Below are positions 8,553-17,170 of a DNA stretch of 33,617 bases, in pieces. The notes below the pieces were generated by a model that was not told the origin of the DNA, made no database searches, and saw nothing but the letters and a program-made list of their open reading frames with translations. A program made the translations under genes and the position numbers. The DNA comes from an uncultured Lachnospiraceae bacterium (GTDB lineage Bacteria; Bacillota; Clostridia; Lachnospirales; Lachnospiraceae). The DNA lies in NCBI GenBank assembly GCA_947385785.1, contig CANDMH010000009.1, positions 1-33,617 of the forward strand, read 5' to 3'. Numbering within the stretch: position 1 is the first letter of the stretch; every line of letters starts with the position of its first letter.

Positions 8553-11255
8553 ATGAAACAGAAAAAGAAAGGCAGGATAATCGCTGTCTGCGTGGTGGCG
8601 GCAGTGCTGCTGGCGGCGGCAGCGGCAGTGATTTTTATCATAACGCGGTATTTCAATTATAATAAGTATCAGCAGTTTCTGTCTTCCTATGAACTGGAAG
8701 AGGGAAGCGGATTTAAACCGCTGGACGATACCTCTGCAGATGTGCCGGGCATGGTACTGGCGGCGGAGAATGAGGAGCTGAAGCTGTATACGGATCAGGA
8801 GACCTCGGAAATCGCCGTATACGAGAAAGCCACAGGACATGTCACCTATTCCAATCCGGAGGACAGGGACGGGGACACGGTGGCGGCGGGAGTGAACAAG
8901 AGTCTCCTGAATTCCACGCTGGATGTGATTTATTACAACAGCGCCGGGAACAGGGCGTCCATGAACAATTATGACATGAGTATCCAGTATCAGCAGTTTG
9001 AGGCGCAGGCGCTGGAAAACGGTATCCGCTATGTTTACACACTGGAGGATCCTTCCAATTCCACGGGGATTATCCCTGCCCAGATCAGTGAGGAGAGGCT
9101 TCAGACATTGATTCTGGATAAACTGGGAGAGCGGGATGCCAGGACCATGAAGGGCAGGTTTACCCTGCGGGACGGCGTTTATTATCTGAACGAGGACGCC
9201 ATGAACTCCAAGGTGGGCATGCAGCGGATGAACGCAACCTTCGAGGAATGCGGCTACACGGAGGAGGATTATGCCATCGACATGGAGGGCGCGGAGGGTT
9301 CCGAAAACGTATCCTTCCAGGTGGCAATGGATTATCGGCTTACCGATAACGGGCTGGCGGTGTCCATTCCCGTGAACCAGATACGGGAACAGGGCGGGGC
9401 GAAGATTACCAGGCTGCGGGTGCTTCCTTTCTTCGGGGCTGCAGGCACGGAGGCGGAAGGTTATATGATGGTTCCGAACGGCTCCGGGGCTTTGATTTAT
9501 TTGAATAACGGCACCACCACCCCGGCCTATATGCAGAATGTCTACGGCATTGACCCGGTGGTGCAGAGCTATGTGGTGACGGATTTGACGGAGACCGTGC
9601 GGATGCCCGTGTTCGGCATGAAAAACGGAAGCCAGGCTTTCCTGGGAAGGATTACCGAGGGGGATGCCCTGGGCATCATCAACGCGGACGTGGCGGGCAG
9701 GACCAACAGCTACAATTTCGTATACGCGGAATTCAGCGTTCGGGAGATGGAGCTTCTGAACATGTTCGGCGTATCCGGCAACAAGGCGGATGTGCCTTCC
9801 GTGGAGCGGGAACTTTATGATGAAAACCTGACGGTGGTGTACTCTTTCCTGAACGGGGAGGAGGCGGATTACTCCGGCATGGCGAAGTGCTATCGGGAAC
9901 AGCTGAAGGCGGAAGGAGTCCTGGGAAACACGGAGGCAGGCGATATTCCCTTCTATGTGGATATCCTGGGCGGCGTGGAGATACAGAAAGCGCTGATGGG
10001 CGTTCCCTATGACGGAATCGTGGCCATGACTACCTATGAGCAGACAGAGAGTCTGCTGGATATGATTTACCAGGCGGGCATCGGAAATGTGCGGGTGAAT
10101 TACCAGGGCTGGTTTAACGGAGGGCTGTACCACGATGCCGCGGACAAGGTGAAGCCCGTGAAGGCTCTGGGCAGCAAAGCGGAACTGGAATCCCTGGCGC
10201 GGCGTCTGGAGGAAAACGGCGGGCGGCTGTTCCTGGATGTGGCGTTCCAGAAGGTATCGTATACTTCGGAACGGTTTAACGACCTGTTGGAGGCTTCCAA
10301 GTACTATTCCGGCTATGTGGTGCAGCTGGGGGCGCTGAATCCCGGCACCATGCGGCAGACCAGCGCGCTGTCGTGGTACGACGAACTGCTGTACTATGTG
10401 ATTTCCCCGAAATTCCTGCCCTGGTATGTGGAGCATTTCGCGGACAGTATCGAAAAATATGATGTGGGCGGCATAGCCCTGCGGGATCTGGGTGATGTGA
10501 TTGCCTCGGACAAGAAGCGGACGGAGGTTATCAGCAGGCAGGCGGCGGAGGATGTCATTACGGCACAGTTCGACAGATTGTCCCGGACAGGGAAGAGCCT
10601 GATGGAGAGGGGCGGGAACGCCTACACCTTCGGGTATGTGACGGACATTGTGGACGCGCCTACTTATTACAGCAAGTTTTACATTGTGGATGAGCAGATT
10701 CCTTTCTATCAGATGGTCATTCACGGAAGCATCGATTATACCGGAAATGCCCTGAACCTGATGGATCAGGATGTGGACGAGGGGCTGATCTTAAGCTGGA
10801 TTGAGTATGGCGTGGCGCCTAGGTATACCCTGTCCTGGGAGGATTCCAGCCTGATTAAGTATACCTCTGCCGCAGATAAGTATTCGGTGAATTACACCAC
10901 CTGGATGGACAGCGCCCAGAGCGTGTACCGCCGGATAAACGAAGCTTTGGCTCCTGTACAGGGTGCGGCGATGGCCCATCATGAAGTTCTGGAAAACGGT
11001 CTGGCGGTGGTAAAATATGACAATGGCGTCACAATTTATGTAAACAGGACAGACAGGGCGCTTACCGCAGAGGACGGGACTAAGGTGGATGCCATGAGTT
11101 ATGTGACGAAGCAGAATGCAGCAGCCAGGAATCCGGAGCAGCTGCGGATGTCCGTGACCGATAACAGAGATTGTGATTCAGAGCTGGAGAGCTGCGGCCG
11201 GAGTGACAGAGAAATGCGGAATGATGGTGAACGGGAAACAGGAGGTGCGGCATGA
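8553..11255 (+). CDS. DUF5696 domain-containing membrane-anchored protein
   Basis: A ~900-residue protein. ATG 8553 is preferred over ATG 8535 because AGAAGGGAG lies just before it. Residues ~7-34 are a membrane anchor (basic start, then a long alanine/valine/isoleucine run); the rest should be outside the cell. Residues ~50-450 look beta-rich (supersandwich-like). Residues ~464-760 alternate strands and helices in a TIM-barrel-like way (PFYVDILGGVEIQ, GIGNVRVNYQGW, GGRLFLDVAFQKV, VGGIALRDLGDVI, PFYQMVIHGSIDYTG), resembling glycoside hydrolases. I match it to DUF5696 by overall pattern. It overlaps the next permease by 4 bp (ATGA), so it is part of the importer operon. A cell-surface glycosidase or glycan-binding role is inference; catalytic residues cannot be assigned. 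Confidence 0.75.
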   Translation: MKQKKKGRIIAVCVVAAVLLAAAAAVIFIITRYFNYNKYQQFLSSYELEEGSGFKPLDDTSADVPGMVLAAENEELKLYTDQETSEIAVYEKATGHVTYSNPEDRDGDTVAAGVNKSLLNSTLDVIYYNSAGNRASMNNYDMSIQYQQFEAQALENGIRYVYTLEDPSNSTGIIPAQISEERLQTLILDKLGERDARTMKGRFTLRDGVYYLNEDAMNSKVGMQRMNATFEECGYTEEDYAIDMEGAEGSENVSFQVAMDYRLTDNGLAVSIPVNQIREQGGAKITRLRVLPFFGAAGTEAEGYMMVPNGSGALIYLNNGTTTPAYMQNVYGIDPVVQSYVVTDLTETVRMPVFGMKNGSQAFLGRITEGDALGIINADVAGRTNSYNFVYAEFSVREMELLNMFGVSGNKADVPSVERELYDENLTVVYSFLNGEEADYSGMAKCYREQLKAEGVLGNTEAGDIPFYVDILGGVEIQKALMGVPYDGIVAMTTYEQTESLLDMIYQAGIGNVRVNYQGWFNGGLYHDAADKVKPVKALGSKAELESLARRLEENGGRLFLDVAFQKVSYTSERFNDLLEASKYYSGYVVQLGALNPGTMRQTSALSWYDELLYYVISPKFLPWYVEHFADSIEKYDVGGIALRDLGDVIASDKKRTEVISRQAAEDVITAQFDRLSRTGKSLMERGGNAYTFGYVTDIVDAPTYYSKFYIVDEQIPFYQMVIHGSIDYTGNALNLMDQDVDEGLILSWIEYGVAPRYTLSWEDSSLIKYTSAADKYSVNYTTWMDSAQSVYRRINEALAPVQGAAMAHHEVLENGLAVVKYDNGVTIYVNRTDRALTAEDGTKVDAMSYVTKQNAAARNPEQLRMSVTDNRDCDSELESCGRSDREMRNDGERETGGAA

Positions 11256-12160
11256 AGAAAAAGAAAAAGATATCCCTCATACAGAAACGTGCGATTACCG
11301 GGCTGATCTTTATCACGCCGTGGCTCATCGGCTTCCTGTGGTTTTATGTGAAAGGCTTTGTCCAGTCGGTACGCTTCAGCCTGAGCAATATGCAGATGCT
11401 GGAGACCGGCGGCTATCAACTGGAGTTTACGGGGCTGTCCAATTTTAAATACGCCCTTTTCCAGGATCCGGAGTACAACCAGGTACTGGTGAGCTCCATC
11501 GGGAACATGCTGATCGATGTGCCTCTGATTATTTTCTTCAGCCTGTTCATCGCCATCATCCTGAACGGGAAGTTCAAGGGACGCACCATTTTTCGGGCCA
11601 TCCTGTTCCTGCCCATCATCCTGAATTCCGGAGCCATCAGCGCTTCCATCGCCCTGGCACAGCAGGCGGTGAGCGGCGGCGTGGCTGCGGTGTCCACGGA
11701 GGCAGCGGCGGCAGGGGGCGTGAACATCGAGTACCTGCTCTCCATGCTGACGGATCTGGGATTCCCGGCGGTGCTGACGGACTACCTGGTTGCGGCGGTG
11801 GGACGGATTTTCGACATCGTCCAGGCTTCCGGGGTACAGATTATCATCTTCATCGCGGCCCTGCAGTCGGTGCCGGGGGCTCTGTACGAGGTGTCCCAGA
11901 TTGAGGGAGCTACCGCTTACGAGACTTTCTGGAAGGTGACCTTCCCCATGGTGTCGCCCCTGATTGTCACCAATGTGGTCTACACCATCGTGGATGCCTT
12001 TATGGAGAGCGAAGTGGTGCAGACGGCTTACGATATGGCGTTCACAAATTACAACTGGGGCGTCAGCGTGGCAATGAGCCTGATGAGTTCCCTGGCGGTG
12101 TGCGTGGTACTGGCGATTATCGTGAAACTGATATCCAGTAAGGTGTTCTACTACAATTAG
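11252..12160 (+). CDS. Sugar ABC transporter permease, second pair, first subunit
   Basis: A 302-residue membrane permease of MalF/UgpA type with about six helices. Its EAA loop reads EVSQIEGATAYETFWKVTFPMVSP. It contains an alanine/glycine-rich periplasmic-side insertion near residues 145-165 (SGGVAAVSTEAAAAGGVN) before the next helix, longer than in the first permease of this window. The ATG overlaps the TGA of the DUF5696 gene, which indicates translational coupling. It pairs with the following gene and is clearly different in sequence from the permease at 4023-4937, so it is a second importer rather than a recent duplicate. Confidence 0.92.
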   Translation: MKKKKKISLIQKRAITGLIFITPWLIGFLWFYVKGFVQSVRFSLSNMQMLETGGYQLEFTGLSNFKYALFQDPEYNQVLVSSIGNMLIDVPLIIFFSLFIAIILNGKFKGRTIFRAILFLPIILNSGAISASIALAQQAVSGGVAAVSTEAAAAGGVNIEYLLSMLTDLGFPAVLTDYLVAAVGRIFDIVQASGVQIIIFIAALQSVPGALYEVSQIEGATAYETFWKVTFPMVSPLIVTNVVYTIVDAFMESEVVQTAYDMAFTNYNWGVSVAMSLMSSLAVCVVLAIIVKLISSKVFYYN

Positions 12161-12175
12161 GGGGAGGTGCCAAAC

Positions 12176-13147
12176 GTGAAGACAACGATAAAACAAAGAG
12201 TGGATTCCCTGGACAGGGTGCAGATGAAGAAAAGAGCCAGGAAAGTCCAGGCAGTCCTGATGTGGATACTGAAGGCGGTCATCCTGGTGGGCATCTCCTA
12301 CATTATCCTGGGGCCTGTGATTTCCATGGTATCAAGTGCCTTTTTCACAAGCGATGACCTCTACAATCCGGTGGTGGTGCTGTTTCCGGTGGAGGGGACA
12401 CTGGAAAATTTCCGGGGAGCGTTTCAGACACTGGTCTATCCCAGGACCCTGCTGACCACGGTGCTGTATGTGGCGTCCCTGACCTTTATCCAGGTCATCG
12501 TCTGTTCCATGGCGGGGTATGGTTTCGCCAGGTTCGAGTTTCCGCTGAAGAAGCTGCTGTTCGGGTGCGTCATCCTGACCATCGTGCTTCCCACGGATAC
12601 GCTGATGCTTCCCTGGTATACGGAATTCCGTAATTTTGATATCTTCGGAATCCTGCATCTGGTGACGGGGGGCGGGGTGAACCTGTTAAGCACGCCCATT
12701 CCCATGTACATTATGTCCCTGTTTGCCTGCGGGCTGCGCTCGGGACTGTATATCTATATTTTTAACCAGTTTTTCCGGGGGCTGCCCAAGGAGATTGAGG
12801 AGGCGGCTTTCATGGACGGGGCGGGTTCCTTCTATACCTACTTCCGTATCATGCTGATGAACGCCATGCCTTCGGTGCTCACCGTGAGTATCTTTTCCAT
12901 GGTGTGGCAGTATAACGATACCTTTTACGCACAGCTTTTTGCCATCAACAACAGGCTCCTTATCAGCCGGAGAATCGGCACCCTGCAGGCTACCATCGCC
13001 CAGGCGTACGAGATTCGGGACTCCGGGGTGACGCAGCTGTATCTGTATGCAGGTATCCTGATGATGGTTATCCCGGTGGTGATTGTGTACTGCCTGCTGC
13101 AGAAGCGCTTTGTGGAAGGCGTGGAGCGCAGCGGTATCGTCGGGTAA
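12176..13147 (+). CDS. Carbohydrate ABC transporter permease, second pair, second subunit
   Basis: A 323-residue permease of MalG type. I chose GTG 12176 over GTG 12167 because GGGGAGG (12161-12167) is 8 bases before it and would overlap the earlier codon. A basic N-terminal tail is followed by about six helices; the EAA loop reads EEAAFMDGAGSFYTYFRIMLMNAMPS and the protein ends QKRFVEGVERSGIVG, the usual family ending. Only 15 bp separate it from the previous gene. No ATPase follows. Confidence 0.92.
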   Translation: MKTTIKQRVDSLDRVQMKKRARKVQAVLMWILKAVILVGISYIILGPVISMVSSAFFTSDDLYNPVVVLFPVEGTLENFRGAFQTLVYPRTLLTTVLYVASLTFIQVIVCSMAGYGFARFEFPLKKLLFGCVILTIVLPTDTLMLPWYTEFRNFDIFGILHLVTGGGVNLLSTPIPMYIMSLFACGLRSGLYIYIFNQFFRGLPKEIEEAAFMDGAGSFYTYFRIMLMNAMPSVLTVSIFSMVWQYNDTFYAQLFAINNRLLISRRIGTLQATIAQAYEIRDSGVTQLYLYAGILMMVIPVVIVYCLLQKRFVEGVERSGIVG

Positions 13148-13178
13148 GTGAATTGAATTGTTTCGTGAAGCCTGGTTT

Positions 13179-13267
13179 GGCGGCAGGCGGTTTTGGGGAA
13201 GAGGCTCTGGAGGCCGGCAGTTCTGGAGAGGTATCTCCGGCGGCAGGCGGCCCTGGGAAAGGATTCC
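13179..13267 (+). repeat. Three 30-bp tandem units between permease and binding-protein genes
   Basis: Units at 13179-13208, 13209-13238 and 13239-13267 share a GGCGGCAGGCGG-type start and a TCTGG/CTGGGA-type middle. The first and third are closest; the second is more diverged. They fill most of the spacer before the lipoprotein gene. Confidence 0.6.
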
Positions 13268-13298
13268 AAAATAGGAAAAAGTATATATCGTGAAACCG

Positions 13299-13324
13299 GC
13301 GGGCCGGTATATGAGCCGGCCTGC
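13299..13324 (+). promoter_or_regulatory. GC-rich hairpin just upstream of the lipoprotein ribosome site
   Basis: GCGGGCCGG (13299-13307) pairs with CCGGCCTGC (13316-13324), nine pairs including one G-U, around an 8-base loop. It ends 17 bases before the AAGGAGG at 13341-13347. A 5' hairpin here could shield a processed, abundant binding-protein message; this is inference. Confidence 0.5.
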
Positions 13325-13354
13325 CATATCAAAATATTTCAAGGAGGTTTTATC

Positions 13355-14914
13355 ATGAAAAAGAAAACATTAGCAACAAAAATCAGCGCTGCATTGATGA
13401 GCGCCATCCTGGTGATGTCCATGACGGCCTGCGGAGGTGACGACGGCTCCCAGGGAAGCTCAGGGAACGGCAGCCAGGCGAGTGACAGTCAGGCTTCCGA
13501 TGACGGCGGTGCGGCTTCCGGTGAGTCTTCGGCAGAAGCGGAGGGAGCGTCTTCGGCAGAAGGCGGAGAGGAAGCGTCCGGCGAAGCTTCCGGAGAAGGG
13601 GAAAACGAATCAGGGGGGGTAGTTGTGCTTCATGAGCCCAAGGACCTGGGCGGACGCACCATCAAAATCGGCCTCTGGTGGGATGAGTACTGGGACAGCA
13701 ATTACCAGACCCTGGACGATGTGACGGCAGCAGGCGGCTCCTATTCCAATTCCGAGACAATGCAGATGAAACTGGATAAAATCCGTGATATCGAGTCCAG
13801 ATGGAATTGCAAAATCGAGTGGGTGAACCTGGGATGGGACGGCATCATGGAGAGTATCAATACTTCCATTACAGCCGGAACTCCTGACTGCGATATTTAC
13901 CTGACAGACCCCCAGTTCGGCATTCCTGCCGTGCTGAACGGATATGCCCAGAAGATTTCCAGTTTCGCACCGGCGGATTCCGATATCCTGAACGACAATG
14001 TGGTGCTGACACCCTTCTCCGTGCTTGGAAGCGATGATTATCTGATGTGCACTTCCGATAATTACATCATTCCCAGTGGGGCAGCCTTCATGGCTTACAA
14101 TGTGGATATGCTTGACAGCCTGAACCTGGAAGCGCCTGAGAAGCTGGCGGAGAGAGGCGAGTGGACCTGGGAGAAGTTCGCCGAGTACGCACTGGCCTGC
14201 ACCAGAGATACCGACGGTGACGGCAATATGGACACCTACGGATACGGCACCGTCTGGACGGACACGGTATCCGCGTTCCTGGCTTCCAATAACGCGGCTA
14301 TCGCCAATTCCGCCACTGAGGGCTTAAGCGATCGCAAGACCATCGAGGTGTTCAATTTCCTCGACAGGCTTTACAATGTGGACGGTTCCGCAAGGCCTTA
14401 CGACAATGACGACTGGGATTATCAGCTGAACGCAATTTTCCAGGGGCAGGTAGCCTTCTCCATGGTGAAGCCTTATCAGCTCATTGACCAGACTCCCAAG
14501 ATCGATTTTACGCTGAATGTATGCCCGCTTCCCGTGGGAACAAGCGGCGACGGAAGCCAGACCCCGGTTATGCTGGTAAACAGCTACTTTATCCCCATTG
14601 GTGTGGAGGATGCGGAGTCCGTGTACCTGGTATTCGAGGAGATGCAGAACTGGTTTGACGGCGATACTTACTACAGGGATGACCCGGAATGGTTTGAGTC
14701 CGCTTTCGCAAGCCTGGAGCAGGTGGATGTGGCTTATCAGGAGGGCGCAAAGACCAATGACGACCTCTGGAACAGCATTGACTCCAACGGCGCGGTTGGC
14801 GATGTGTGGTACGGCGTTTTCGTAAATAAGGATATGACCGTGTCCCAGGCCATCGAGTCCAAGAAGCAGGTCATGCAGGATACTCTGGATGCGGCTACGG
14901 CGCTGATTAAGTAA
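13355..14914 (+). CDS. Extracellular solute-binding lipoprotein of the second importer
   Basis: A 519-residue binding protein. ATG 13355 follows a perfect AAGGAGG at 8 bases; the frame upstream has no ribosome site. A lysine-rich signal peptide ends in MSMTAC, a lipobox, so it is tethered to the membrane at Cys27. Residues ~28-88 are a low-complexity linker of S, G, E, A, D. The rest is a cluster-type sugar-binding fold (GRTIKIGLWWDEYWDSNY, WEKFAEYALACTRDTDGDGNMDTYGYGT, a calcium-loop-like DTDGDGNMD segment, and a long C-terminal helix). It is the last gene of the operon and should serve the permeases at 11252-13147, although use of either pair is possible. The substrate is unknown. Confidence 0.9.
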   Translation: MKKKTLATKISAALMSAILVMSMTACGGDDGSQGSSGNGSQASDSQASDDGGAASGESSAEAEGASSAEGGEEASGEASGEGENESGGVVVLHEPKDLGGRTIKIGLWWDEYWDSNYQTLDDVTAAGGSYSNSETMQMKLDKIRDIESRWNCKIEWVNLGWDGIMESINTSITAGTPDCDIYLTDPQFGIPAVLNGYAQKISSFAPADSDILNDNVVLTPFSVLGSDDYLMCTSDNYIIPSGAAFMAYNVDMLDSLNLEAPEKLAERGEWTWEKFAEYALACTRDTDGDGNMDTYGYGTVWTDTVSAFLASNNAAIANSATEGLSDRKTIEVFNFLDRLYNVDGSARPYDNDDWDYQLNAIFQGQVAFSMVKPYQLIDQTPKIDFTLNVCPLPVGTSGDGSQTPVMLVNSYFIPIGVEDAESVYLVFEEMQNWFDGDTYYRDDPEWFESAFASLEQVDVAYQEGAKTNDDLWNSIDSNGAVGDVWYGVFVNKDMTVSQAIESKKQVMQDTLDAATALIK

Positions 14915-14949
14915 CATAACAAAAGCTTTTACCAAACTCCTTTCAAAAA

Positions 14950-15012
14950 GAGATACAGGTACATCTCTTTGAGATACAGGTACATCTCTTTGAGATATGG
15001 GTACATCTCTTT
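14950..15012 (+). repeat. Three 21-bp tandem repeats with internal hairpins
   Basis: Units at 14950-14970 and 14971-14991 are identical; the unit at 14992-15012 differs at two bases. Each unit joins GAGAT to ATCTCTTT, so neighbouring AAAGAGAT and ATCTCTTT arms can form short hairpins. The array begins 35 bp after the binding-protein stop codon. Confidence 0.85.
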
Positions 15013-15049
15013 CAGATATGGCAGCCGGTTGCCTTGGCTGCCGTATCTG
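15013..15049 (+). terminator. Hairpin, probable terminator of the importer operon
   Basis: CAGATATGGCAGCC (15013-15026) pairs with GGCTGCCGTATCTG (15036-15049) with one mismatch and a 9-base loop. What follows is T-rich (TATTAATAGTTATTTCTTTT) but has no clean T run. This is the most likely end of the operon transcript; termination strength is uncertain. Confidence 0.6.
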
Positions 15050-15082
15050 GTATTAATAGTTATTTCTTTTGTGATTGTCTTT

Positions 15083-15129
15083 CACTTTATCCCCCGTCAT
15101 GGTATGATGGAGAGGCGGGGGATAAAGTG
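15083..15129 (+). other. 14-bp perfect inverted repeat in the intergenic gap
   Basis: CACTTTATCCCCCG (15083-15096) and CGGGGGATAAAGTG (15116-15129) are perfect inverted repeats with a 19-base loop. It could be an operator, the end of a small element, or an RNA hairpin. A third GGGGGATAA-like copy follows at 15128-15136. Confidence 0.6.
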
Positions 15130-15213
15130 GGGGATAAGCGGATTACCGGGCAGGAGGACGCCGGGGAATCTTTTTTTATACTCATGAGTGAAAACATTTT
15201 CCAGTTGAAATTG

Positions 15214-15279
15214 TATAACGAGTGAGCGCTTCCGTAAGCTGGAACAGAAAGTGGTAAATGTATGCGCTCACGAGTATAA
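15214..15279 (+). repeat. 66-bp palindromic intergenic element, copy B
   Basis: Starts TATAACGAGTGAGCGC and ends GCGCTCACGAGTATAA, with perfect inner arms GTGAGCGC (15222-15229) and GCGCTCAC (15264-15271). It ends 46 bases before the GH32 start codon. An additional half-like motif, TATACTCATGAGTG, lies at 15177-15190. Confidence 0.8.
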
Positions 15280-15325
15280 CGGTATCTGCCTGGAGGGCAG
15301 AGTTCAGGACAGGGAGGAAGAAAGG

Positions 15326-16885
15326 ATGGTATTACATATTTCAGAACCATATTTATGGCTGCCGGTTGACAAAAGGAACCCGGAGATAAAGCTTCATTTT
15401 TACTGCAAGGACGAGAAGTTTCAAGAGGTTGACATTCAGCTTGGGGGAACGGACGGCGATTTCTATACGGCAATGGACGTAAGCCGATACCTGGGCCAGG
15501 ACATCGAGATAAAGGGAGACATACCGGAGGACAGATTTTACAATATTTTCTGCTATAAAGAAGGGGTACAGAATGTCTATCCCTTCCGCCCGCAGGTCCA
15601 TTTTGCGCCGGAAATCGGCTGGCATAATGACCCTAACGGACTTGTTTTTGCAGACGGGATTTATCATTTGTATTATCAGTGGAATCCTTATGGCGTGGAG
15701 TGGGGAAACATGCACTGGGGGCATGCAGTAAGTAAAGATCTGGTAAAATGGGAGGACAGGCCCATGGTAATGGAGCCTGACCAGTACGGCACGGTCTATT
15801 CGGGCTGCGGCTGGCAGGATAAGGAGAATGCGGCAGGGTTCGGAGAAAACGCGCTGCTGTTTTTCTATACAGCGTCGGGCGGATGTAACCAGTGGTCTAT
15901 CGATATGGGGAATCAGCATACGCAGCGTCTGGCGGTATCCACGGACGGAGGAGAGACTCTGCACCGTATAGACGGAACGATTATTCCGCATATCGCGGCA
16001 GGGAACCGCGACCCGAAAATGTTTTATCACAGGCAGAGCGCCGCGTATATTATGGTGTTGTTTCTGGACGATTACGAGTTCGCGTTTTTCCGTTCTGCGG
16101 ATTTGCTGCACTGGCAGGAGGCATCAAGGCTTTCCGCGGAAAAGATGCGGGAATGCCCTGATTTATTTGAATTATCTGTGGAGAATGAGGAGGGGGAGAA
16201 GAAATGGGTATTCTGGTCTGCCGACGGATATTACCTTGTGGGCAGCTTTGACGGCTATCGGTTTACGCCGGAATCGGAGGTGCTGTGCGCGTACAGTAAC
16301 GTCATGGCTTATGCGGCGCAGACATATGCGGGAGTGGAGGACAGGGTAATCAGCGTGGCATGGCTGCGGCTGGCAAATACCCGCGGCAATTACCGGGGTG
16401 TTATGTCCATTCCCACAGAGTTGTCCCTTGTAAGGAAAAATGACGGATACAGGCTGCGGTTCTGCCTGCCCCAAGAGTTCCTGGCGTACAGAAAGCTGTG
16501 GAAAGAGGGGGAAAAAGGCTGCAGAGGACTGGAAGCCGTGCTGAGGGGCGTACCCGTGGATATCATACTGGCATGGAAAGCCCGGGAAACAGGGAGCGCG
16601 AAAATACGGATAGGAGATACGGACATTGCCGTAGACTTTGACAGGGGAGAGATTACCTTCGCGAATCCGCAGGTTTATTCGGAGGCAATCGTTGTTCCCT
16701 TTGATAAAGCAGAAGGTTTGAAGCTGGAATTTATTGTGGATCAGGAAGTAATAGAGTTTCTGGGAAACGACGGCGTGATCTGCGGGGCGGTTGAGACGGA
16801 GGAAAATATATTGCGGAAGAAGTTTGTACTGGAGTCCGACGGTGGACTCGAGGCAATGAAAATGTATGAAATTGAGGTGAGATGA
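15326..16885 (+). CDS. GH32 beta-fructosidase (sucrose/levan/inulin-type hydrolase)
   Basis: A 519-residue cytoplasmic protein (no signal peptide). ATG 15326 was chosen because AGGGAGG ends 8 bases before it. After a ~85-residue N-terminal beta-rich extension come the GH32 signatures: WHNDPNG with the nucleophile Asp102, NRDP with the transition-state-stabilising Asp229, and ECPD with the acid/base Glu276. QWNPYGVEWGNMHWGHAVSKDLVKWE is the usual five-bladed propeller signature. The C-terminal ~150 residues are the family beta-sandwich. It should release fructose from sucrose, raffinose-type sugars or fructo-oligosaccharides taken up by the cell. It lies alone after the importer operon and is followed by an unassigned gap. 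The exact substrate cannot be decided. Confidence 0.93.
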   Translation: MVLHISEPYLWLPVDKRNPEIKLHFYCKDEKFQEVDIQLGGTDGDFYTAMDVSRYLGQDIEIKGDIPEDRFYNIFCYKEGVQNVYPFRPQVHFAPEIGWHNDPNGLVFADGIYHLYYQWNPYGVEWGNMHWGHAVSKDLVKWEDRPMVMEPDQYGTVYSGCGWQDKENAAGFGENALLFFYTASGGCNQWSIDMGNQHTQRLAVSTDGGETLHRIDGTIIPHIAAGNRDPKMFYHRQSAAYIMVLFLDDYEFAFFRSADLLHWQEASRLSAEKMRECPDLFELSVENEEGEKKWVFWSADGYYLVGSFDGYRFTPESEVLCAYSNVMAYAAQTYAGVEDRVISVAWLRLANTRGNYRGVMSIPTELSLVRKNDGYRLRFCLPQEFLAYRKLWKEGEKGCRGLEAVLRGVPVDIILAWKARETGSAKIRIGDTDIAVDFDRGEITFANPQVYSEAIVVPFDKAEGLKLEFIVDQEVIEFLGNDGVICGAVETEENILRKKFVLESDGGLEAMKMYEIEVR

Positions 16886-17170
16886 CAGCGCCTCGAATCC
16901 GTTTTTGCCAACCGAAGCCTCTCGGATATTTTCATGTAGTTGCATATCAGGGAGTGTTCGGCAGAGGGGTTCCGGTTATTGCGCAGATATATGGAAAAAG
17001 GCATTTGAATTTAGGCGCTTAACAACGAAATTCTGCATATTCCGGCAAAATTTTGGTTCTGGATCCGTCCGGGTTAGGGAAAATTCAGTTGCAGCAACAA
17101 TAGCGTCTGAAAAAACATTGGATATGGGTGAGCGTTTTAGCGTTAATAAATGGACAGGAGGGCGGGAAAG
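16886..17170 (+). other. Intergenic gap with no supported gene
   Basis: 285 bases between GH32 and the DUF624 gene. Open frames exist on both strands but lack ribosome sites or recognisable domains. I see no terminator with a T tract and no clear promoter. The AGGAGGG at 17157-17163 belongs to the next gene. Confidence 0.5.

Noticed and set aside
8523..10724. A 733-codon open frame on the minus strand
   Set aside because: It lies wholly opposite the DUF5696 gene, is rich in His/Arg/Gln as expected for an antisense frame of a GC-biased gene, and has no ribosome site or domain.
14969..15187. A 72-codon open frame after the binding-protein gene
   Set aside because: It is made of the 21-bp repeats and hairpin arms and has no ribosome site.
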